Source: Flavobacteriaceae bacterium
Lineage (GTDB): Bacteria; Bacteroidota; Bacteroidia; Flavobacteriales; Flavobacteriaceae
Length of the DNA stretch: 64,000 nucleotides
Assembly (NCBI GenBank): GCA_031277535.1
Contig: JAITMD010000021.1
Location: 124,001-188,000 of the forward strand
Direction of reading: 5' to 3'
Made by a program: the position numbers and the translations under genes. Below, one piece after another: positions 35,501 to 43,478 of this stretch. Each line of letters begins with the position of its first letter. Position 1 is the first letter of the stretch. A model generated the notes under the pieces. It did not search any database. It was given only the letters and a program-made list of their open reading frames with translations, and was not told the DNA's origin.

Positions 35501-36202
35501 GGATATCTAAGGGCGAGAGGTAATGAAAGTAAAAAAGAACAACCTCTGATGTTTAATGAGAATCAACAATATATTCATTACAACAAAGGTTCTTTAGTAT
35601 TCTATGCTTTAAGTGACTATATAGGAGATGATAGACTGAATGGGGTATTGAAAAACTATATTAAAAAAGTAGCTTTCCAAGATGCTCCTTATACTACAGC
35701 TTCTGAATTAGTTGCAGATATTAAAGTTGCTACTCCAGATTCGTTGAAAGATATGGTAAAAGATATGTTTGAAACTATTACTCTTTATGATAATTACATT
35801 GATAAGGCTGAAGTGAAAAAATTAGCAAATGGTAAGTATGAGGTGAAAATCAATGCAGTAGTAAGTAAGTATAGAACAAATGATAAAGGAGATCGAATCT
35901 ATTCGGACTTTAGTAATGTACCATTAAAGAAAAGTGGCTCAAAAGAAGAGAAGGAAAAAGAAGAAATAAAGTCATTACCTTTAGCTGATTATATAGAGAT
36001 TGGTGTCTTTTCTACAAAAGAGAGTATAGATAAAAAGAAACAAGGAGATAATGAAAAGGTACTTTATTTAAAGAAAGTAAAAGTGGATAAAATACACAAT
36101 AATTATACGATTATTGTAGATGAAAAACCAACAGAAGTAGGTATAGATCCTTATAATAAATTAATTGATACACGTTCTTACGATAATCGTAGGAAATTGT
36201 AA
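32528..36202 (+). CDS. ABC-2 permease fused to an M1-family aminopeptidase domain
   Basis: The 1224-residue protein has about twelve membrane helices in residues 1-600, arranged as two ABC-2-type blocks, then a long domain facing away from the cytoplasm. From about 840 to 1060 this shows the M1 peptidase core, with the zinc site HEVAHQWW (H938, H942) and the acidic ligand region SESLAEYSS about 20 residues on. The GAMEN exopeptidase motif is not clearly seen (NTMGTFAQSFANT at the expected place). This fusion is known in Bacteroidota, but its role, perhaps peptide processing during export or import, is not established. Confidence 0.88.
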   Translation: MFGTIFSFELKRWLKNWVFYLYLLLFFALGFLTMASAIGVFDIVSVTSTSLVHFNSPYILSNLVDGFNNLLYFLFPSIIGASVYRDFKYNVHHILFSYPFSKLEYLAGKFLSSFLVTFLISLAIGVGLFMATLLPWANEGLLGGNNLWSYAQVYLLTVIPNMLFFGSIVFVVVTMSRSIYIGFVAMVVLLIIQGILGGLAQDLDNKELVALLDPSGKAALSYYTEYWTISDINNNNLPIEKWYLLNRLVWSGVSMLFLGGLLKLFTFTQQPFTFARKAKKGERVTKNNFAGLMKIELPKVNYNYSLKANWGNILSFTKLEVKYLAKNKVFMILVGLGILLMLLTTSAATSMYGTTIYPVTRVMLEIPGSTFQLVIIIITFLGAGLLVHRGKLSRMDLLVDATPTPNYVFFVSKLLSLVIVQLLLLLVIMLGGIIMQAYNGYYNFEIGLYLQKLIAIDWIWYIIWGGLAIAVQTYFRNYLVGFFVLLIFFMFGGQLSKLGIEQRIFHFNKLPHSAYSDMNGFDSDLGSYYVYALYWIMFIGAISGLTLLFWRRGIVLSIKERFYFAKRRANKQIVIPIVLLAIGFLSLGGYLYYEKTILHVYTSEKEGELQVVDLEKKYKKYENMLLPRITDIKVNVDLFPETRDFVAKGQFVLLNKNSVAVDSLFVNYMSDLVNDITIEGAERVLNDTVYGISIYKLKKQLLPNEQLVLKFVTKNKPNTLLRNNSSVLSNGTFMNNSFFPSLGYNAQAELTDDEVRKKYDLKPKERMALQTDKKALQNTYISSDADWITFETTVSTSPEQIAIAPGYLQKEWTDKGRRYFHYKMDQKMLNFYAYNSARYEVKRDKWNDINIEVYYHKGHEYNVDRMINGVKKSLAYYEKEFSPYQHKQVRIIEFPNTMGTFAQSFANTIPFSESIGFIANVDDKSDDKVDYPFSVTSHEVAHQWWAHQVIGANVQGATMLSESLAEYSSLKVLEKEYGKGQMHKFLQDALNGYLRARGNESKKEQPLMFNENQQYIHYNKGSLVFYALSDYIGDDRLNGVLKNYIKKVAFQDAPYTTASELVADIKVATPDSLKDMVKDMFETITLYDNYIDKAEVKKLANGKYEVKINAVVSKYRTNDKGDRIYSDFSNVPLKKSGSKEEKEKEEIKSLPLADYIEIGVFSTKESIDKKKQGDNEKVLYLKKVKVDKIHNNYTIIVDEKPTEVGIDPYNKLIDTRSYDNRRKL

Positions 36203-36209
36203 ATAGGAG

Positions 36210-36244
36210 AGTAAGCTATCTGTAATCAGATAGCTTATTTTTTT
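36210..36244 (+). terminator. terminator after the ABC/M1 operon
   Basis: AAGCTATCTG-taat-CAGATAGCTT stem followed by an A and a run of eight T. Confidence 0.9.
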
Positions 36245-36268
36245 ATATCTTGTAGATGTATTTGAATT

Positions 36269-36853
36269 ATGTATATGATATTAGATGAGTTAATAAAGGA
36301 ATATCAAATTTCTGATTTTTCTATCTCAACAAGAGATAAGGAAGTGTTTGATTCATATTTTAAGTTGATAGAGATTAAAAAAGGAACCTACCTTATTAGA
36401 GAAGGAGAAATCGAATATTTTAGTTATTTTATTGCTTCTGGAATATTGAAGTGTTGGGTATATACTGTTGAGATGGAGCAAAAAGTTTTTTGGTTTTCTA
36501 TGGCTAAAACATTTTCAATGTCTAATGTGTCTTTCTCACTTCAACAGGTTTCAGAGTTTTACGTGGAAGCTGTGACAGATTGCATATTGTATAAAACGTC
36601 TTATAATCAGGTAGTTGAATTGTATAAAGAATTGCCACACATTGCTTCTATAATGAATATCATGACAGCTAAATTGATGAATATTATTTTAATGCGACAA
36701 TTAAATTTAATTAAATACACTCCTGAGCAACATTACTTATGGTTACAGCAAGAATATAAAGCGCAACTTAATTATATTCCATTGCAAGATATTGCTTCTT
36801 ATTTAGGAATTACTCCACAGGCATTAAGTAGAATTAGAAAAAGAATTACTTAA
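36269..36853 (+). CDS. Crp/Fnr-family transcription regulator
   Basis: The 194-residue protein has an N-terminal cNMP-binding-like barrel (KKGTYLIREGEIEYFSYFIASGILKCW) and a C-terminal helix-turn-helix at SYLGITPQALSRIRKR. The ligand-binding RxE/D residues of cAMP receptors are not kept. It belongs to the same compact Bacteroidota group as the regulator at 17.7 kb but is a diverged paralogue. The next gene, a GNAT acetyltransferase 61 nt downstream, may be co-transcribed. Confidence 0.85.
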   Translation: MYMILDELIKEYQISDFSISTRDKEVFDSYFKLIEIKKGTYLIREGEIEYFSYFIASGILKCWVYTVEMEQKVFWFSMAKTFSMSNVSFSLQQVSEFYVEAVTDCILYKTSYNQVVELYKELPHIASIMNIMTAKLMNIILMRQLNLIKYTPEQHYLWLQQEYKAQLNYIPLQDIASYLGITPQALSRIRKRIT

Positions 36854-36914
36854 CTTAAGTTCAGTAGAATTGAAGAAGGATTCAAGTTCTTTGTAGAAGT
36901 AAAATATTAAAGTT

Positions 36915-37346
36915 ATGATTGTAAAAATTGAAGAGAGGGATAAACACAGATTATTAGAAATATGGGAAAGTGCAGTTCGTCACACACATGATTTTTTAGC
37001 TGAACAAGATTTTTTGTATTTTAAGGAACATATGCCGCTGTATTTTGGATATGTTCAATTGTGGGGATATCGAGATGAAAATGGTGAGTTAATGGGATTT
37101 GTTGGGATTTCAGATGATATGGTAGAGATGCTATTTATTCATCAGGATGCTCGAGGAAAAGGAATAGGAAAACAATTATTAAAGTATGTTGTAGAAAATT
37201 ACGATATAAAGAAAGTTGATGTAAATGAACAAAATCAGCAGGCTGTAGGATTTTATATCCATATGGGTTTTATAACACAAAGTAAATCTGAAAAAGATAG
37301 TCAAGGAAAAGATTATCCACTTTTGCATATGGTATTAAAAGAATAA
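36915..37346 (+). CDS. GNAT-family N-acetyltransferase
   Basis: The 143-residue protein has the GNAT core: a first helix (LLEIWESAVRHTHDFL), strands around DENGELMGFVGISDDMVEMLFIHQDARGKGIGKQLLKYV with the acetyl-CoA loop RGKGIG, and the C-terminal VNEQNQQAVGFYIHMGF. This pattern resembles the YjaB/PhnO-type small-molecule or protein acetyltransferases. The substrate is not predictable. It is closed by a bidirectional terminator. Confidence 0.88.
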   Translation: MIVKIEERDKHRLLEIWESAVRHTHDFLAEQDFLYFKEHMPLYFGYVQLWGYRDENGELMGFVGISDDMVEMLFIHQDARGKGIGKQLLKYVVENYDIKKVDVNEQNQQAVGFYIHMGFITQSKSEKDSQGKDYPLLHMVLKE

Positions 37347-37377
37347 TAGTTTTAGAAGATTTGGTTCTTCTTTAAAG

Positions 37378-37412
37378 CAAAAGGCTAATCTATGTATATA
37401 GTTAGCCTTTTG
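37378..37412. terminator. bidirectional terminator
   Basis: CAAAAGGCTAA...TTAGCCTTTTG stem between the convergent acetyltransferase and amidotransferase genes. Confidence 0.85.
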
Positions 37413-37422
37413 TTGTTTAAAA

Positions 37423-38148
37423 TTAAATAATTGAATTGCAATAGTCATACATTAACTTATCTAAGAATAAGTATAGTGCTTGATTCATTTGCGTGTAATT
37501 AAAACTTCTTAGCATCTCAGGTGTTTGGACAAAAGTTTTATGCGAATTGTATAATAAGTTGTCCCGATCATTAATAATAAGTAATTCAATAAGCTCTGGA
37601 GTAAATTCCATATGACACTGAAAACCATAGACTAAATTAGAATATGCTATGATTTGTCTTGGACAACCTGCACTATTTGCAATTATTGTGGCTTCTGGTG
37701 TAAGGCCAGGCATATCATTGTGCCAATGTCCGACTAATAAAGTACTGTCAAAATGGGAAAATTTAGGATCAGCTTTTCCTTCTTCTGTTAATGATATTGG
37801 CCATACTCCAATTTCTGTTTCAGGACTGTGACTGTAAGCAGAACATAAAGCTTCTCCAATTAGTTGAGCTCCTAAGCATACTCCTATGACTGCTTTTTTT
37901 GCTTTGATACATTTTAAGATTAATTCTTTTTCAGCCTGAGCATTAAAGTGAGGGCATTGCTCTATAGGTGTTATAGGGTCTTGTGGGCCACCCAAAACAA
38001 TTAATAAGTCAATATGTTCTGCGGATGTAGGGAGTATATTCTTTTCATACAATTTTGTCATACTGACACTATAATCCTTTTTTATTGCCCATTGTAGATA
38101 TGCTCCAGGACTTTCAAAATGTTCATGTATTACAAAGTGGATATGCAT
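37423..38148 (-). CDS. class I glutamine amidotransferase-like protein
   Basis: I start at 38148 (MHIHFVIHEHFESPGAYLQW); the track start at 38190 lies upstream of a -7 box. The 241-residue protein has the glutamine amidotransferase core with the nucleophile elbow GVCLGAQLIGEAL and the catalytic His-Glu pair in QCHMEFTPE. It resembles the GMP-synthase-like stand-alone amidotransferases (GuaA1-like), often involved in amine or gamma-glutamyl metabolism. No synthase partner is adjacent. Confidence 0.85.
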   Translation of the reverse strand: MHIHFVIHEHFESPGAYLQWAIKKDYSVSMTKLYEKNILPTSAEHIDLLIVLGGPQDPITPIEQCPHFNAQAEKELILKCIKAKKAVIGVCLGAQLIGEALCSAYSHSPETEIGVWPISLTEEGKADPKFSHFDSTLLVGHWHNDMPGLTPEATIIANSAGCPRQIIAYSNLVYGFQCHMEFTPELIELLIINDRDNLLYNSHKTFVQTPEMLRSFNYTQMNQALYLFLDKLMYDYCNSII

Positions 38149-38173
38149 TAGTATAGTTTGTTTTTTGTTGAAA

Positions 38174-38181
38174 CAAAGATA
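38174..38181 (-). promoter_or_regulatory. -7 box for the amidotransferase gene
   Basis: CAAAGATA reads TATCTTTG on the minus strand, 26 nt before the start chosen at 38148. Confidence 0.5.
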
Positions 38182-38268
38182 TTCGAACAAGATGTAGCAT
38201 GTATAGTCCAGATTTTCTATTTGTAATACAGTCCAGAAGATAGGTATAGGATTTTAATGTATGGATAT

Positions 38269-38305
38269 AAAAAAAGAGAATGTTTGTACAAACATTCTCT
38301 TTCTT
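38269..38305 (-). terminator. intrinsic terminator of rplS
   Basis: AGAGAATGTTTG-ta-CAAACATTCTCT is a perfect 12-bp stem; on the minus strand it is followed by seven T. Confidence 0.9.
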
Positions 38306-38324
38306 ATAACTCTTAGAAAGTTGA

Positions 38325-38675
38325 TTATCTTCTTCTTTCTTTGATTTTTGCTTTTTTACCAGTAAGTTCTCTAAAGTAGAAGATACGAGCTCTACGTACT
38401 TTACCTCTTTGGTTAACTTCGATTTTCTCTAAAGCTGGCATATTGATAGGGAAGATACGCTCTACACCTACGTTTCCTGACATTTTACGGATAGTAAAAG
38501 TTTCAGTAGCTCCAGCTCCTCTTCTTTGGATTACAACTCCTTTGAAGAACTGAGTTCTTTTTTTGTCACCCTCTTTAATTTCGTAGTAAACAGTGATCGT
38601 GTCTCCTGCGTTGAATTGAGGAAAATCTTTTTTTGCAACTAATTCGTCTTGAACGAATTTCATTAAATCTGCCAT
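38325..38675 (-). CDS. rplS: 50S ribosomal protein L19
   Basis: The 116-residue protein has the L19 pattern: FNAGDTITVYYEIKEGDKKRTQFFKGVVI, then GVERIFPINMPALEKIEVNQRGKVRRARIFYFRE. It sits at the interface of the two ribosomal subunits. It follows trmD in the usual order, but with a 182-nt gap that contains its own -7 box and a GC-richer leader. This suggests independent, possibly autogenous, control. The rpsP and rimM genes that normally precede trmD are absent here. Confidence 0.97.
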   Translation of the reverse strand: MADLMKFVQDELVAKKDFPQFNAGDTITVYYEIKEGDKKRTQFFKGVVIQRRGAGATETFTIRKMSGNVGVERIFPINMPALEKIEVNQRGKVRRARIFYFRELTGKKAKIKERRR

Positions 38676-38700
38676 TTCTGTACAATATATTAATTTAATT

Positions 38701-38737
38701 CCAGAGCAACATACACGGACTTCGCCAGAGGTTGGTC
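38701..38737 (-). ncRNA. putative L19 leader element
   Basis: In the predicted rplS leader, a GC-richer island stands out from AT-rich flanks: RNA CCAACCUCUGGCGAAGUCCG followed by UGUAUGUUGCUCUGG. CAAC can pair with GUUG, and CUCUGG occurs twice. Ribosomal-protein leaders are known for L19 in other bacteria. I cannot confirm that this one belongs to a described flavobacterial family. Confidence 0.45.
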
Positions 38738-38749
38738 TAAAAGTGGATG

Positions 38750-38757
38750 CAAATATA
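38750..38757 (-). promoter_or_regulatory. -7 box for rplS
   Basis: CAAATATA reads TATATTTG on the minus strand; it predicts a leader of about 68 nt. Confidence 0.5.
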
Positions 38758-38857
38758 TAAAATTAATCAATAAGTTACTCTATTTTTTGAAATGAATAAC
38801 TGTTTGCTATTCTGGTTATTAAGATGTAATAGAATAACAATTTGCATAGTTAGAATT

Positions 38858-39541
38858 TTAATCTTCTCTTTCTAAAAGATCTGGCCTTCTGTTTTTTGTG
38901 TGTTCATAAGCCATATCTTCACGCCATTTATCAATAACGGCAAAGTTTCCACTTAATAATACATCTGGTACTTTCCATCCTTTATATTCAGCCGGTCGAG
39001 TATAAATTGGCGGAGCTAATAGATTATCTTGAAAACTATCTGTCAAAGCGGATGTTTCGTTAGATAAAACGCCTGGAATTAAACGAATAACAGCATCACA
39101 TAAAATTGCCGCTCCTAATTCTCCTCCTGAAAGAACATAATCTCCAATAGAGATCTCTTTTGTAATAAAATGATCACGAACACGTTGATCTACACCTTTA
39201 TAATGCCCACATAGTATAATAATGTTTTTTAACATTGACATACCATTTGCCATCTGTTGATTTAGAGTTTCTCCATCAGGAGTCATATAGATTATTTCAT
39301 CATATTCCCTTTCAGCTTTTAAAGCAGAGATACATTTGTCGATTGGCTCAACACTCATTACCATACCTGCTCCTCCTCCAAATTGATAATCATCTACATT
39401 TTTATGTTTATTGGTACTATAATCACGCAAATTGTGGAAGTGTACTTCGACTAATCCTTTTTCAATAGCTCTTTTTAAGATTGAAGCTTGAAAAGGACTT
39501 TCAATAAGCTCAGGTAGTACTGAAATAATATCTATACGCAT
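38858..39541 (-). CDS. trmD: tRNA (guanine-37-N1)-methyltransferase
   Basis: I start at 39541 ([20 protein letters not shown]); the track start at 39568 overlaps the promoter box. The 227-residue SPOUT enzyme has the SAM-binding trefoil-knot signature [28 protein letters not shown] and the C-terminal [14 protein letters not shown]. It methylates G37 of tRNAs that read CNN codons, preventing frameshifts. It lies upstream of rplS, the conserved order, with a separate rplS promoter between them. Confidence 0.95.
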   Translation of the reverse strand: MRIDIISVLPELIESPFQASILKRAIEKGLVEVHFHNLRDYSTNKHKNVDDYQFGGGAGMVMSVEPIDKCISALKAEREYDEIIYMTPDGETLNQQMANGMSMLKNIIILCGHYKGVDQRVRDHFITKEISIGDYVLSGGELGAAILCDAVIRLIPGVLSNETSALTDSFQDNLLAPPIYTRPAEYKGWKVPDVLLSGNFAVIDKWREDMAYEHTKNRRPDLLERED

Positions 39542-39565
39542 AATTCTAAGAGAATAAATTTTTGA

Positions 39566-39573
39566 CAAAGGTA
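39566..39573 (-). promoter_or_regulatory. -7 box for trmD
   Basis: CAAAGGTA reads TACCTTTG on the minus strand, 25 nt before the start at 39541. Confidence 0.5.
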
Positions 39574-39603
39574 CAATTGAAATTTATAGTACGCAAAAAC
39601 GAA

Positions 39604-39936
39604 CTAATGAGCTTGACTTTTAGAAAATAATTGAATAATTAAAACACCTATGATAATAAAAATGATACCTATCAAAGCAGGTAGGTCTAATTTTTGTTTG
39701 TATAAAAAGTAGGCTGCTATAGTCACTAAAACTATTCCAATGCCAGACCACAGGGCATATGCTATTCCAATTGGAATGGTACGTAAAGTGAGACTTAGAA
39801 GATAAAATGCTCCCCCATATCCAATTAAAGTAATAAGAGTAGGAAAAAGTTTAGTAAATCCTTCACTTGCTTTAAGTGAGGTTGTAGCAATTGTTTCTAA
39901 TAGTATAGCTATTAGTAAGAAGATAATGTTCTTCAT
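39604..39936 (-). CDS. small multidrug resistance (SMR) family transporter
   Basis: The 110-residue protein has four membrane helices and the SMR landmarks: the charged glutamate in helix 1 (AILLETIATTSLKASEGFT) and YALWSGIGIV in helix 3. SMR dimers exchange protons for quaternary amines, guanidinium or similar cations in the inner membrane. The sequence fits the Qac/EmrE branch rather than the paired types, since only one copy is present. It is upstream of trmD but separated from it by a promoter. Confidence 0.88.
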   Translation of the reverse strand: MKNIIFLLIAILLETIATTSLKASEGFTKLFPTLITLIGYGGAFYLLSLTLRTIPIGIAYALWSGIGIVLVTIAAYFLYKQKLDLPALIGIIFIIIGVLIIQLFSKSQAH

Positions 39937-40302
39937 TTTTTCTGTAAAAATAATCTATTTATTCTAATCCTTAAATTTATGAACTGCTTGTCAATTGTCT
40001 TTTAAAAGTCTATTCCTCTGTTGTCTCAATCAGTTTACAACTTTTTTCTTTCAAATTACATTGTAATCAGTGAGACTTACTTAATTGTATAGCGTGTATA
40101 AATTGTTTTTTTAGTAAACAATTTATACTGTATTTACCTAAGTACCATATTTTGTAGAATGACATCAAATAATAAAAGATAAATAAGTGATGATTCATTG
40201 ATAGGTAAATGCTATTGTAATGATTCTATATTTATTGTGTTTTTTATCATTTCTTATGCTATCTTAAGATTTGTCTTTTTGAATTGGTATACCTTTGTCT
40301 TT
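39937..40302. other. non-coding gap with a perfect 13-bp inverted repeat
   Basis: GTATAAATTGTTT-tttttagt-AAACAATTTATAC (40,096-40,128) is a perfect inverted repeat without a T tract on either side, so it looks like a regulator site rather than a terminator. It lies between the divergent SMR and MFS genes. An exact -7 box, TACCTTTG, is at 40,290-40,297, only 5 nt before the MFS start codon chosen. Confidence 0.5.
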
Positions 40303-41460
40303 ATGAGTTTATCAAAATCAAATGTGTTTTTTATGGCTTCAATTACAGGGTTAATTGTAGCTAATTTATATTATTGCCAACCTTTAGTCCCCTTAATTGC
40401 TGAAGAATTTGGTGTGGCAGAGTCAAGTGCAGGAGCATTAACATATCTAACTCAAGCAGGTTATGCAATTGGAATGTTTTGTATGATTCCTTTGGGAGAT
40501 ATGTTGGAGCGAAAGAAACAAATTATTGTAACAACCATTCTTGCGACAATATCATTAGGCGCAATAGCTGTAACTAAGAACTTTGTTTTATTGCAAATTC
40601 TTAGTTTTTTATTAGGTGCCACATCTATTGTTCCTCAATTAGTATTGCCTATGGCAGCGAGTCTGTCATCTGAAGAGCAAAGGGGAAAAGTAATCGGAAC
40701 TATTGTCAGTGGTCTGTTAATAGGTATTTTATTTTCACGTACGTTAAGTGGTTTTGTAGGTGTGTGGTTAGGTTGGAGAGGAATGTTTTGGATTGCTACT
40801 GGGATAAGTGTTTTATTAGTTATTATGATTAGTATTCGATTACCTAATAATAAATCTACTTTCTCAGGATCCGTTTTGAAATTGTATACCTCTATGTTTA
40901 CTCTTATTAAAGAACAAGTAGTATTACGTGAAGCAACACTTATTACAAGTTTGGCATTTGCACAGTTTGGGACTTTTTGGACTACAATGGTTTTATTGTT
41001 GCATAATAAACCTTTTGAATATGACACCGCATTAATTGGCAGTTTTGGTTTAATAGGAGCTTGTGGTGCATTTGCAGCACCTTTAGTAGGGAAAATTGGT
41101 GGTGCAGGTGGTGCGCGTAAAATTATTTTTTATGGTATTATTTTGACTCTATTAAGCTTTGTAGTGTTTTATTTTTCAGCGACTTCAGTTGTAGGAATTA
41201 TTATTGGAATTGTATTAATAGATTTAGGATTGCAATTGATTCACGTATCAAATCAAACACGTATATATTCTTTGTTGCCAGAAGCAAGAAATAGGTTGAA
41301 TACTGTCTATATGTCATTTAGTTTTCTTGGAACAGCTTTTGGCTCGGCTTTTGGTTTATATTTGTGGAAGTTTTTTGGATGGAGTGGAGTAACTATTGGA
41401 GGAGCAATATTAGCATTGTTATCTTTAGTAGTATTTGCTCTTGGACGTACCAAAGAATAA
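40303..41460 (+). CDS. MFS transporter (sugar or drug efflux type)
   Basis: I start at 40303 (MSLSKSNVFFMASITGLIVANLYYCQPLV); the track extension of 35 residues adds an extra hydrophobic segment and crosses the -7 box. The 385-residue protein has twelve helices and the motif-A-like loop PLGDMLERKKQ between helices 2 and 3. The YYCQPL start is typical of the DHA1-like branch found in many bacteria. The substrate is unknown. It is divergent from the SMR transporter, and a palindrome lies between them. Confidence 0.85.
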   Translation: MSLSKSNVFFMASITGLIVANLYYCQPLVPLIAEEFGVAESSAGALTYLTQAGYAIGMFCMIPLGDMLERKKQIIVTTILATISLGAIAVTKNFVLLQILSFLLGATSIVPQLVLPMAASLSSEEQRGKVIGTIVSGLLIGILFSRTLSGFVGVWLGWRGMFWIATGISVLLVIMISIRLPNNKSTFSGSVLKLYTSMFTLIKEQVVLREATLITSLAFAQFGTFWTTMVLLLHNKPFEYDTALIGSFGLIGACGAFAAPLVGKIGGAGGARKIIFYGIILTLLSFVVFYFSATSVVGIIIGIVLIDLGLQLIHVSNQTRIYSLLPEARNRLNTVYMSFSFLGTAFGSAFGLYLWKFFGWSGVTIGGAILALLSLVVFALGRTKE

Positions 41461-41498
41461 AGATTTAAAAACAAGTATAATTGTAAATAAGAACAATA

Positions 41499-42431
41499 AT
41501 GGAAAACGGAATTTACGCAAAATTTAATACAACTAAAGGTTCTATTTTAGTAAAACTAACAGAAGATAAAACACCTGGTACAGTTGGTAACTTTGTAGGA
41601 TTGGCAGAAGGAAACTTAGAGAATACAGCTCGTACACAAGGAAAACCTTATTATGATGGATTAAAATTCCACCGTGTTATACCAGATTTTATGGTACAAG
41701 GAGGTTGCCCAATGGGACAGGGTTCTGGAGGTCCAGGATATAAATTTGACGATGAGTTCCATCCTTCATTAAAACACGATGGACCTGGAGTATTATCTAT
41801 GGCTAATGCTGGACCAGGAACAAATGGTTCTCAGTTTTTCATTACACATGTCGCTACTCCTTGGTTAGATGGAAAACATACTGTATTTGGACATGTAGTA
41901 GAAGGACAAGATATAGTTGATGCTATTGCTCAAGATGATTTAATCGATTCTTTAGAAATTGTAAGAGTTGGAGAAGAAGCTCAGAAGTGGAATGCAATCG
42001 AAGCTTTTAGAGTATTTGAAGGGGCAAGAGAAAGAAGAGAAGCTGATGCTAAAAAAGAAGCAATGGAAGAAGTTGAAAAATTATCTGCTGGGTTTGAAGA
42101 AACAGCAAGTGGATTAAGATACCAAATGATTGTAAAGGGGACAGGAAAACAAGCAGAAAAAGGGAAAACAGTTTCTGTACACTATAAAGGAACTTTAGCA
42201 AATGGACAAGAGTTTGACAACTCATTCAAAAGAAAAAGCCCAATTGAGTTTCCTTTAGGACAAGGTTATGTAATCGAAGGATGGGATGAAGGTATCGCAT
42301 TGTTAAAAGTAGGAGATAAAGCAAGATTTGTAATTCCTTCGTATTTAGGATATGGAGAAAGAGGTGCTGGAGGGGTTATTCCACCAAATGCAACACTTAT
42401 TTTCGATGTAGAATTAATGGATGTAAAATAA
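41499..42431 (+). CDS. peptidyl-prolyl isomerase, cyclophilin-FKBP fusion
   Basis: The 310-residue protein joins a cyclophilin domain (about 5-165; [32 protein letters not shown]) to a C-terminal FKBP domain (about 200-310; [47 protein letters not shown]). Both fold types catalyse proline isomerisation. It has no signal peptide, so it is cytoplasmic. This two-domain arrangement is known in Bacteroidota. A perfect palindromic terminator follows. Confidence 0.93.
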   Translation: MENGIYAKFNTTKGSILVKLTEDKTPGTVGNFVGLAEGNLENTARTQGKPYYDGLKFHRVIPDFMVQGGCPMGQGSGGPGYKFDDEFHPSLKHDGPGVLSMANAGPGTNGSQFFITHVATPWLDGKHTVFGHVVEGQDIVDAIAQDDLIDSLEIVRVGEEAQKWNAIEAFRVFEGARERREADAKKEAMEEVEKLSAGFEETASGLRYQMIVKGTGKQAEKGKTVSVHYKGTLANGQEFDNSFKRKSPIEFPLGQGYVIEGWDEGIALLKVGDKARFVIPSYLGYGERGAGGVIPPNATLIFDVELMDVK

Positions 42432-42438
42432 CATTATA

Positions 42439-42474
42439 AAGAAGACTCTTATTGTTAACAATAAGAGTCTTCTT
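42439..42474 (+). terminator. palindromic terminator of the PPIase gene
   Basis: AAGAAGACTCTTATTG-ttaa-CAATAAGAGTCTTCTT is a perfect 16-bp stem; the track start of the next gene (42452) falls inside it and is therefore not used. Confidence 0.85.
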
Positions 42475-42499
42475 GTCTTTAAATTACTTAGTTATTATT

Positions 42500-43438
42500 A
42501 TGAAGCAAGATTTAATTGATTGTTTAGAGCGAATTAGACCTTATATTCATCATACTCCAATTATGGAGTCAAGACATATAGAAAACTTTTTAGGAAATGA
42601 TTTGTTTTTTAAGTGTGAAAATTTTCAACGAGCAGGAGCTTTTAAAATGAGGGGAGCCACTAATGCTATATTACAATTAACTAAAGAACAACGAAGTAAA
42701 GGAGTTGTAACCCATTCATCTGGTAATTTTGCGCAAGCATTAGCATTAGCTGCTCGTTCAGTAGGTGTGAAATGCTATATTGTTATGCCATTTAATGCAC
42801 CAGAAGTAAAGCGTAATGCAGTACTTGTATATGGTGGGGAAGTAATCGAATGTGCTGCTACTTTAGAAGCAAGAGAACGTGTGTCAAAACAAGTCATGGA
42901 AGATACAGGAGCAACTTTTATTCATCCATCAAATAATCTAAATGTAATTATTGGACAGTCAACAGCTGCTCAAGAATTATTGAAAGAACAACCAGATTTA
43001 GATGTTATTATAACACCAGTTGGAGGAGGAGGATTAATTGCTGGTACAGCTTTGGCTGCAAAGCATTTTGGGAAAGAAAGTATTGTAGTTATAGGAGGGG
43101 AACCCTTAGAAGCAGATGATGCATTTCGTTCTTTAGAAAGCGGCATCATTGAAAGTAATGAAACAACTGATACAATTGCAGATGGACTTAGAACACAATT
43201 AGGAGATATTAACTTTCCTATTATTAAAGAACATGTTAGATGTATTGTTAGAGTACGTGAAAATGAAATAGTGAGTGCTATGAGATTGATTTGGGAACGA
43301 ATGAAAATCATAGTTGAACCAAGTAGTGCGGTTGCTTTGGCTGTATTAATAAAGGAGAGACCATATTTTGAAGGAAAAAAAGTAGGTATTATTCTATCTG
43401 GAGGTAATGTTGATTTAGATAGTTTGCCCTTTGAATAA
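42500..43438 (+). CDS. PLP-dependent threonine/serine dehydratase or serine racemase
   Basis: I start at 42500 (MKQDLIDCLERIRPYIHHTP). The 312-residue fold-type II enzyme has the PLP lysine in GAFKMRGATNAI, SSGNFAQALALA, the phosphate loop GGGGLIAGTA and C-terminal SGGNVDLDSL. It lacks the ACT-like domain of biosynthetic threonine deaminase, so it is the catabolic or racemase type. It is monocistronic between two terminators. Confidence 0.88.
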   Translation: MKQDLIDCLERIRPYIHHTPIMESRHIENFLGNDLFFKCENFQRAGAFKMRGATNAILQLTKEQRSKGVVTHSSGNFAQALALAARSVGVKCYIVMPFNAPEVKRNAVLVYGGEVIECAATLEARERVSKQVMEDTGATFIHPSNNLNVIIGQSTAAQELLKEQPDLDVIITPVGGGGLIAGTALAAKHFGKESIVVIGGEPLEADDAFRSLESGIIESNETTDTIADGLRTQLGDINFPIIKEHVRCIVRVRENEIVSAMRLIWERMKIIVEPSSAVALAVLIKERPYFEGKKVGIILSGGNVDLDSLPFE

Positions 43439-43478
43439 ACAAAAAGAGAGATGTTATATACATCTCTCTTTTTGTTTA
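43438..43478. terminator. bidirectional terminator
   Basis: AAACAAAAAGAGAGATG...CATCTCTCTTTTTGTTT is a 17-bp stem between convergent genes; the last arm overlaps the stop codon of the EamA transporter gene. Confidence 0.9.

Noticed and set aside
40635-41027. Minus-strand ORF of 130 residues within the MFS gene
   Set aside because: Shadow of a conserved transmembrane protein; no start context and no recognisable features.
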